Source of the DNA: Plumapathes pennacea
Taxonomy: Eukaryota; Cnidaria; Anthozoa; Antipatharia; Myriopathidae
DNA: 64,000 nt
Assembly (NCBI GenBank): GCA_964036295.1
Contig: OZ038466.1
Coordinates: 10,628,001-10,692,000, forward strand
Reading direction: 5' to 3'
Part shown: piece after piece, positions 60,001-64,000 of the stretch
Position numbering within the stretch: position 1 is the first letter of the stretch
Layout: each line of letters starts with the position of its first letter
Position numbers and translations under genes: made by a program
Notes under the pieces: generated by a model
What the model saw: the letters and a program-made list of their open reading frames with translations, nothing else
Database searches by the model: none
Told to the model about the DNA's origin: nothing

Positions 60001-62482
60001 TTGTGGAAGATTAACCAGAATGGACCGACACAGTGATACATTCATTGCTTACCTTGTCTTTACGATGACGTATTTGGTTTATGTTTGTACACGAAGGTCC
60101 CTTGTTGGTTACGAGTATATCGCATGAACCCACGGGCATTCCAAAGTGGGCAGCACACGAGCTTTTTAAGTTTCCGAGCGTTAGTTCATCAAACATAAAC
60201 TCCACGAATTCCCTGGGCTGCACTGGTCGGTAAGTTTGTTTGTTGTCCGGCTCAGCCATCAACCTCTGAACAATAAGTTCCCGCGGAGCTCCTCCGGCAC
60301 CTTTTCCACGTCCAGCTTGGTTTTGCTTTGTTCTTTTATCGCTCATTTTGGCTTGGAGTTCCTTCCAAACCCTATTCATTTTTGGAGGCATATCGCTCAA
60401 CTCGCACGTGCACCAATAGTACTTGCAAAGCATTGTGGTCTATTATAACGATGGGCCACGTCTGGACTTGTGATTTTTTTTTCTCGGTTATTTTTTTCTC
60501 TCTTTGTTTTTTTATCTTGCTTTTTTTGTTTTGATTTTTTTTCTCGGTTTTATTTTCTGATTTTTTTTCATTTTCTTTGTTTTTTTTTTTGTCTGTTTTT
60601 TTTTTTTGTCGTTTTTTTTTTTTAATTTCAATATTTTTTCTTAGTTTTTTCTTCAGTTTTATGTTAATTTGCTATTATAACGATGGGCCACCATACCACA
60701 GAAGCCGCATAAACCTATTGAATGATTTACCAACTATCACCGCCCTCCTCCTCCTCCTCCTCCTCCTCCTCCTCATCATCATCATCATCATACCATATAG
60801 TGATAACAACAGGATGTCATGTAAAAATAACACAGTAGGCATGCAATCTTGTTTCACATTGTACCTGTATCTCTTAAACAAAGGTAAGGACTCGTCCAGC
60901 AGTAGATTCTGTAGACTTTCTGTGTCTTGAGTGACAGAAGGTGGTGCTGGATCAACTGAGCTGTATGGGTTGGCACTAAAACAAGATTCACCAAAAAAGA
61001 AAAAAAAGTCAACAAGACAACAAGGGTTATTTGTTCACTGATGTCTGAATCATCTCATATGAAATTAAACACACCTCAGTTTGCTGTTTTCTCTGGCAGA
61101 GTCAGTCTGTATCCACTGGATTCTTTCTATAGCAAGTTGGCAAGTCTCTGCCACCTACAACAGCAACAGGAAAAATATATATTCAATGCTTTCATTGCTG
61201 TACACAGCTCAGTAAAGTCACGTCTTACAGTATCAAGAAGAATCTAGTTTGACACAGGGTCACTTGAATTGGTATCCTACTGTCAGTATTAATTTTAGTT
61301 TTCTTGTGAGAGATTCAAAGTTTACCTCTGGTAATGGGTCACTGGAATACTCTCTGAGCACATCAAGAACTTCTGAGGAACCAATTGCTCCAAGAGCTTC
61401 CCCTGCCTTCAAACAGAAATCCCAACATTACTTCAGCATGAATTACTATACCAAGTCCTGAATACAAATTCACTGTATGTTACTGTTGTGATAAATGCAG
61501 ACAGAGGCCTGCTAACACTCTTGTTTAACATGGTACCCTGCATGCACACCTCGCCTCCCACAAACTCAACTCACACCAATCTCACCGCTTTAATCTAATC
61601 TCTCCTAGGTTCATAATGCAGATTCTCCCATAATCATCAAGAGGAAAATGTACAAATTAAAAGCACAAATTAAAAGTAACTAATGATGTAAGTGATGTTT
61701 TGAGAATTTGATAGTTCACCTCAATCATCTGTTATCTGAGCAAGCTTTCAAAATCCAAGTTCTGCTTACTGTAATGTATAGTATTACCAATACCAGTATT
61801 GTATATATCCCTGGTGAAAGACTGAAAGAGAATTCCATTGAAGTTGAGAAGGAAAGGGGCAGCTGTATTTGCAGACTATAGTAGTGTAGCATGAACTTTC
61901 CTCTTTAGATAAACAACTCATTTTTGGGTCAAGTCTGCTTTACAGCTCTAAATCTCAGCTTACGAACGTACGTACCCCCCCCCCCCCCCCCCCCCAAAGA
62001 GGTCCGCTCACTGGCCTGAACCTGTGCTGTGAGGTGTCTTACCTCATGTCTCACCATTGCCTCTTGTTGTTTGTCTTGCAGAACCCTGAGTGACGAGATA
62101 ACAGTTAGATAGTGAGACAAATTATGAAAGTAGTACCATATTCCCACTTCCATGGACAAGATAATTTATAATCATGACACAGTGTATTGTAGACATAAGG
62201 ATAAATACCTCTTTAGAACTGGAATGGCATACGTGTCCTGAAAACAAAAACAATCAGAGCATGTTTATTGTTATGGGTTTCTTTTTACTACTCTTGTTCA
62301 GCTGATATCTGATAAGGGTTTTTCTATCTGGGTTTTCTACAAAAGCTGTCAGCTTATCATAAGAAATTCAAGAAAACATCTACTACCCATACAAGTCCAG
62401 TAAAATACAGCAGTAGTTACCTGCATCTGACCTAAGCAATAGGCAAGCTCATGTTTCAAAAGTGCTGAAGGGTCACAAAAAC
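51004..62482 (-). CDS. DOHH: Deoxyhypusine hydroxylase (DOHH), N terminus outside window
   Basis: Fe(II)-dependent monooxygenase that hydroxylates deoxyhypusine on eIF5A, completing hypusine. Twelve exons, minus strand: 62421-62482, 62209-62237, 62043-62085, 61326-61406, 61075-61154, 60865-60975, 54857-54902, 54671-54722, 53469-53521, 53249-53320, 52044-52100, 51004-51093 (stop TGA 51004-51006). They total 776 nt, 257 residues in one frame; the family is ~300, so ~45 residues lie past the right edge. E-Z HEAT-like repeats carry the four His-Glu iron-ligand pairs: KHELAYCLGQMQ, MVRHEAGEALGAIG, FRHEIAYVLGQMQ and MVRHECAEALGSIA. The central linker SVDPAPP and C terminus ESCVVALDMYEYEQ..QYADSL match the family. 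Nothing is broken. The ~6 kb intron between 60865 and 54902 contains an inserted two-gene mobile element. Confidence 0.96.
52265..52400. mobile_element. Palindromic repeat family B, one side
   Basis: GGCTAGCGCTCGAAACGTCA, then CTTCCAATTCTTTTACGGCG, TTTCACACATCGGCCCATAG and CACGCTGACGCAGTC; half of the family B palindrome. DOHH intron. Confidence 0.7.
52958..53170. repeat. ~33-bp minisatellite, ~6 copies
   Basis: Units TTTTGGTCTGAAATAGGGTC plus GAAAATCGCATA. It is the same unit type, reversed, as 19270-19410. A reading frame extending from the upstream DOHH exon through this array is open by chance, but conservation and the GTAAGA donor at 53243-53248 place the exon end before it. Confidence 0.85.
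54190..54485. repeat. 47-bp minisatellite, ~6 copies
   Basis: Units GTGAGTGGATGAGGTATTCA then GTAAGTCAGTATGTACATGT plus ATTATAA, nearly identical between copies. Each unit contains GTAAGT/GTGAGT donor-like words. DOHH intron. Confidence 0.9.
54966..55190. mobile_element. MITE with AAGGGTGCATTTGATTGGG ends
   Basis: TAGGGCACGTTCAATTGAGT with TCTATTCCAGAATAGGAATA at the left; CTATTCCTATTCCGGAATAG with ACCCAATCAAATGCACCCTT at the right; ~40-bp TIRs. End sequence resembles hAT-type MITEs. Lies next to the two-gene element in the same DOHH intron. Confidence 0.8.
55342..55347. other. Target-site duplication, left copy (CCACAG)
   Basis: Six bases directly before the left TIR, repeated exactly at 60696-60701 directly after the right TIR. 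Confidence 0.8.
55348..55623 (+). repeat. Left terminal inverted repeat, 276 bp
   Basis: Starts TATGGTGGCCCATCG. The 20-mer GTGGCCCATCGTTATAATAG occurs at its outer end (55352-55371) and again near its inner end (55582-55601), bracketing ~200 bp of A-rich, nearly T-free sequence. It ends within ATGCTTTGCAAGTACT. Against the right TIR I saw one substitution in the A-rich part and a length difference of about two bases. Confidence 0.9.
55582..55601 (+). promoter_or_regulatory. Inner 20-mer with TATA-like core, integrase side
   Basis: GTGGCCCATCGTTATAATAG; TATAATA at 55594-55600 is ~60 nt before the integrase ATG at 55659. It may be a promoter element, a transposase binding site, or both (inference). 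Confidence 0.4.
55659..58568 (+). pseudogene. Retroviral-type (rve) DDE integrase/transposase, interrupted by two TGA codons
   Basis: Six exons: 55659-56093, 56376-56568, 56929-57068, 57365-57474, 57732-57901, 58384-58568; 1,233 nt, 411 codons in one continuous frame. Residues ~20-65 look like a helix-turn-helix (LRRQEILDFLMRDYPQYAWS). A central GPGKLLGYRLMHRKVRDQHG..VPRGLVYDVM block, a basic stretch (KRRRRG) and the catalytic core follow. Candidate catalytic residues: D in GDGHDK (56400), D in LDRGTE (56952) and E in IERWWREL (57368); D-39-E spacing. The C-terminal block IPILQKELDIF..VWNPHRIR is typical of these integrase-core proteins. In-frame TGA occurs at 56502-56504 and 56946-56948. The first could be removed by a 51-nt intron (56499-56549), but that would delete conserved sequence. 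The second lies six bases before the catalytic Asp and has no splice escape; CGA to TGA is a plausible origin. An in-frame ATG at 55608 lies in the TIR. Confidence 0.8.
56201..56306. repeat. Palindrome in integrase intron 1
   Basis: TATTACCAAAGAACGAGTCA with TTTTAGAACGAGAAA, and the inverse TTTCTCGTTCTAAAATGACT with CGTTCTTTTGGTAATA: ~35-bp arms. A small MITE nested in the larger element. Confidence 0.75.
58598..58612. terminator. Overlapping convergent poly(A) signals
   Basis: AATAAA at 58607-58612 on the plus strand (39 nt after the integrase stop). AATAAA lies on the minus strand at 58598-58603 (172 nt after the kinase stop). The two transcription units would end tail to tail. Confidence 0.6.
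58775..60391 (-). CDS. Alpha-kinase (MHCK/EF2K type) carried by the transposon
   Basis: Atypical Ser/Thr protein kinase. Two exons, 60053-60391 and 58775-59731, joined by a GTAAGC donor and an ATTAG acceptor in phase 0: 431 residues from MPPKMNRVWKEL; an in-frame ATG at 60433, inside the TIR, would add 14. Residues ~55-120 (REFVEFMFDELTLG..CDILVTNKG..KVYLVRFVV) form a possible beta-grasp-like N-terminal domain (inference). The kinase domain spans ~200-430: the likely ATP lysine in KWVIKMYN, VEEYVPGIFAKYVNNDG, the LMLLDIQGSGYSLYDPEIAT core (family motif DIQG..L.DP.I.T) and the C-terminal zinc site in FLDEHTCNKFCKMM. The frame is uninterrupted. It is inside the TIRs and convergent with the integrase gene. 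Substrate unknown; it could act on the integrase or on a host factor, but nothing in the sequence shows which. Confidence 0.85.
60418..60695 (-). repeat. Right terminal inverted repeat, 278 bp
   Basis: Reverse complement of the left TIR, with the same subterminal 20-mer at 60440-60459 and 60672-60691. Its inner end includes the ATG-containing ATGCTTTGCAAGTACT, so the upstream in-frame ATGs of both genes lie inside the TIRs. Confidence 0.9.
60440..60459 (-). promoter_or_regulatory. Inner 20-mer with TATA-like core, kinase side
   Basis: Identical 20-mer on the minus strand, with its TATAATA ~50 nt before the kinase ATG at 60391. Confidence 0.4.
60696..60701. other. Target-site duplication, right copy (CCACAG)
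   Basis: Exact direct copy of 55342-55347 flanking the element. Because of neighbouring TA bases a 7- or 8-bp reading is possible, but only the 6-bp one leaves symmetric TIR ends. Confidence 0.8.
60735..60790. repeat. (CCT)n-(CAT)n microsatellite
   Basis: CTCCTCCTCCTCC followed by ATCATCATCATCAT, directly outside the right end of the transposon and ~75 bp from the DOHH exon at 60865. Confidence 0.9.
61604..61860. mobile_element. MITE family C copy (diverged)
   Basis: GCAGATTCTCCCATAATC, TGAGAATTTGATAGTTCA, ATCTGAGCAAGCTTTCAAAA, GTGAAAGACTGAAAGAGAA and TTGAAGTTGAGAA occur in family order. DOHH intron. Confidence 0.7.
61975..61995. repeat. Poly(C) run of 21
   Basis: Uninterrupted C run ~50 bp before the DOHH exon at 62043 (downstream of that exon in transcription). 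Confidence 0.95.
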
Positions 62483-64000
62483 CTGATAGAAATAGGACAG
62501 ATATGACAAGTGGCACATTATTACTAAGTATTTCTACAATACACTCACAACCTTCTCCAAAACCCCATCTGGAAACCTGCCCTTGGGGAAGCAAGGGGTG
62601 GAATATTAATTCAGCCTGACCCTTTAAATAAAACCTTATAAAGTGGCAGCCCAAAAATATGTTTTAAGCTGAAATGTTTTGGGTCTCAAAATGTACAAAC
62701 AAATATTATAAACAAAATATAATGGACAAGGAGGTACATGTAGGGTGTAAACTGTTTGTGTAAAGTGTCTATTGCAAGTATAACTGAACTTAGTCATGTT
62801 GTGTATATTGATTATAACTCTGGAATGAGTCTGGACTCCTTACTTTCATCTTTAGTATTAAAGTAGACCATGATTATTAACAAAACCACAAGGTATAAGC
62901 AAGATTTAGGAGACATGGCATGCTTCCTTGAAAGTACATCTGAGATATCATGGAACACATGCTGATTCTGTGCAACACAACTTCATACTGAAAACAAAAA
63001 ATATGGACCCACATCCAGGCAACTAAAAAGAATCAGAATAGTGTCATTACTGAGACATTTACAGAACAGAACCTGGCTCACTGTTGGTTTGCACCACAAT
63101 CTTGGTGAACAACAAGGTTGGCATGGTATACCCCCCCCCCCCCCCCCCCTCTAGAAGATAACATGCATGCTTTCAAAGCTGTCAACTGTATTGAAAAACA
63201 CTGTAGATACAACACCACATCATGAAGAAGAAACATTCCTTTCAATCACAGAATTACAATTTGATGATCAGGATATGGGATTAATGGGAAAACAATTTAG
63301 GACCCTCCATGTGCATTGATCTTATTAACGGGTCATTCCACAGTATTTTGGACATGGATATCAGTTTTCTAAATGTTTTGAATCAAACCCAAAATGTCCT
63401 TTAAGTTGTAGCTTGGTGTTGATAGTTTACTTTATGATGTGATTTATGGGGGTAGCATGTTGATAATGATGCATAAATTATAATCAAACATGAAAAAAGT
63501 AAAAATGGCAGTTGCGGAGAGGACAAATCAATTTATTATTTAAAAACAAATGAAAAACTGAAACCTCACAAAAGTTATCAGGACATAAACTATTACTGAT
63601 GCGGTTTACAGAACAGTTGTTACAGGATGATGTTTTACCCAGAGTCCTGTGCTAGAGACTGTCCATTTGCTAAATGTCCTGTCCGCAACATTTTGACACC
63701 TAAAAGTTTATGTTATGGATGACCACATAATCATATTAGGTACACAGTTTGATAACTTCTAATTTATAACAGGAGGTATGTTTTATTGTGTTCAGATATT
63801 CTTCAGCTCATCACCTTAATGATTTAGGGATGTTTTCTTTTTGTTGCGGAGAGGACATTTCTGTTGCGGAGAGGACACATTGCTTAGAAGTTGATTTAAA
63901 ATAAACTAATTATAAACTAAATAAATTCTAAAATAAACTCATGTTAGGTAAATTGTACTTTTCAGGGCTGTTAGTATATTTTGAAGTGTGCAGCAGTGTA
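62483..64000. other. DOHH 5' intron, no exon recognised
   Basis: The missing N-terminal DOHH residues are not visible here, so they lie beyond the window. A 19-base C run lies at 63131-63149. The word TTGCGGAGAGGACA occurs three times (63513-63526, 63844-63857, 63863-63876), and the related GTCCGCAAC at ~63682 may be its diverged inverse. Confidence 0.6.

Larger units (their letters stand above)
55348..60695. mobile_element. Two-gene DNA transposon carrying an integrase and an alpha-kinase
   Basis: A complete 5,348-bp insertion. Near-identical TIRs (55348-55623 and 60418-60695) begin TATGGTGGCCCATCG. The target duplication CCACAG sits on both flanks (55342-55347, 60696-60701). A 6-bp duplication suits an enzyme of the retroviral-integrase fold. 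Inside, an rve-type DDE integrase gene (plus strand, 55659-58568) and an alpha-kinase gene (minus strand, 58775-60391) are convergent, each starting next to its own TIR. No reverse transcriptase, gag-like protein or LTR is present, and both genes contain introns, so this is a DNA transposon, not a retroelement. It lies in a DOHH intron. I do not recognise the element from any named transposon superfamily; assignment to a new or unnamed group is inference. Confidence 0.85.

Noticed and set aside
55348-60695. Reading the two-gene element as an LTR retrotransposon or Polinton
   Set aside because: The termini are inverted, not direct, repeats; there is no reverse transcriptase, protease or polymerase B, and both genes have spliceosomal introns; length is far below Polinton size.

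Overview
This is a eukaryotic genomic window whose coding signal is split into short exons with GT-AG (once GC-AG) introns. It is A/T-rich and dense in small palindromic DNA-transposon relatives (MITEs) and satellites. Three conserved animal genes, intron-rich and close to vertebrate orthologues, together with repeat families I associate with anthozoan genomes (units starting AACCCTTTCACTCCC and GGGCCCGGTTG), suggest a cnidarian, probably a stony coral. The species call is inference.

Layout. (1) 745-11759, plus strand: 21 exons of importin-5 (IPO5), entering from the left without its first ~220 residues; its introns hold several MITEs. (2) 11760-41700: about 30 kb with no confident gene. It contains two ~1.3 kb foldback elements with nearly the same ends, a cluster of a long diverged repeat (16.8-21.3 kb), a ~65-bp satellite in opposite orientations at 22.6-23.3 and 26.0-27.5 kb with a 66-bp satellite between, a second TIR element (35-36 kb), a 10-bp satellite (37.5-38 kb) and three weak exon candidates. 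(3) 41710-49281, minus strand: a complete 12-exon WD40-FYVE gene (WDFY1/WDFY2 type, 407 residues). (4) 51004-62482, minus strand: 12 exons of deoxyhypusine hydroxylase (DOHH), lacking about 45 N-terminal residues that lie beyond the right edge.

The notable object is inside a ~6 kb DOHH intron: a discrete 5,348-bp mobile element (55348-60695). It has ~277-bp near-identical terminal inverted repeats and a 6-bp target duplication (CCACAG). It carries two convergent spliced genes: a retroviral-type DDE integrase/transposase (plus strand, interrupted by two in-frame TGA codons in this copy) and an intact alpha-kinase (minus strand). Each gene starts at the inner edge of one TIR, so the repeats may supply the same promoter to both, and the genes end back to back with overlapping poly(A) signals. 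I know of no described transposon that pairs an integrase with an alpha-kinase; this is the best candidate for an undescribed system here.

The three host genes are not an operon. IPO5 (nuclear import), WDFY (endosomal adaptor) and DOHH (eIF5A hypusination) are independent housekeeping genes. Exon boundaries were read by eye from splice consensus, reading-frame continuity and remembered family conservation; no alignment was run.
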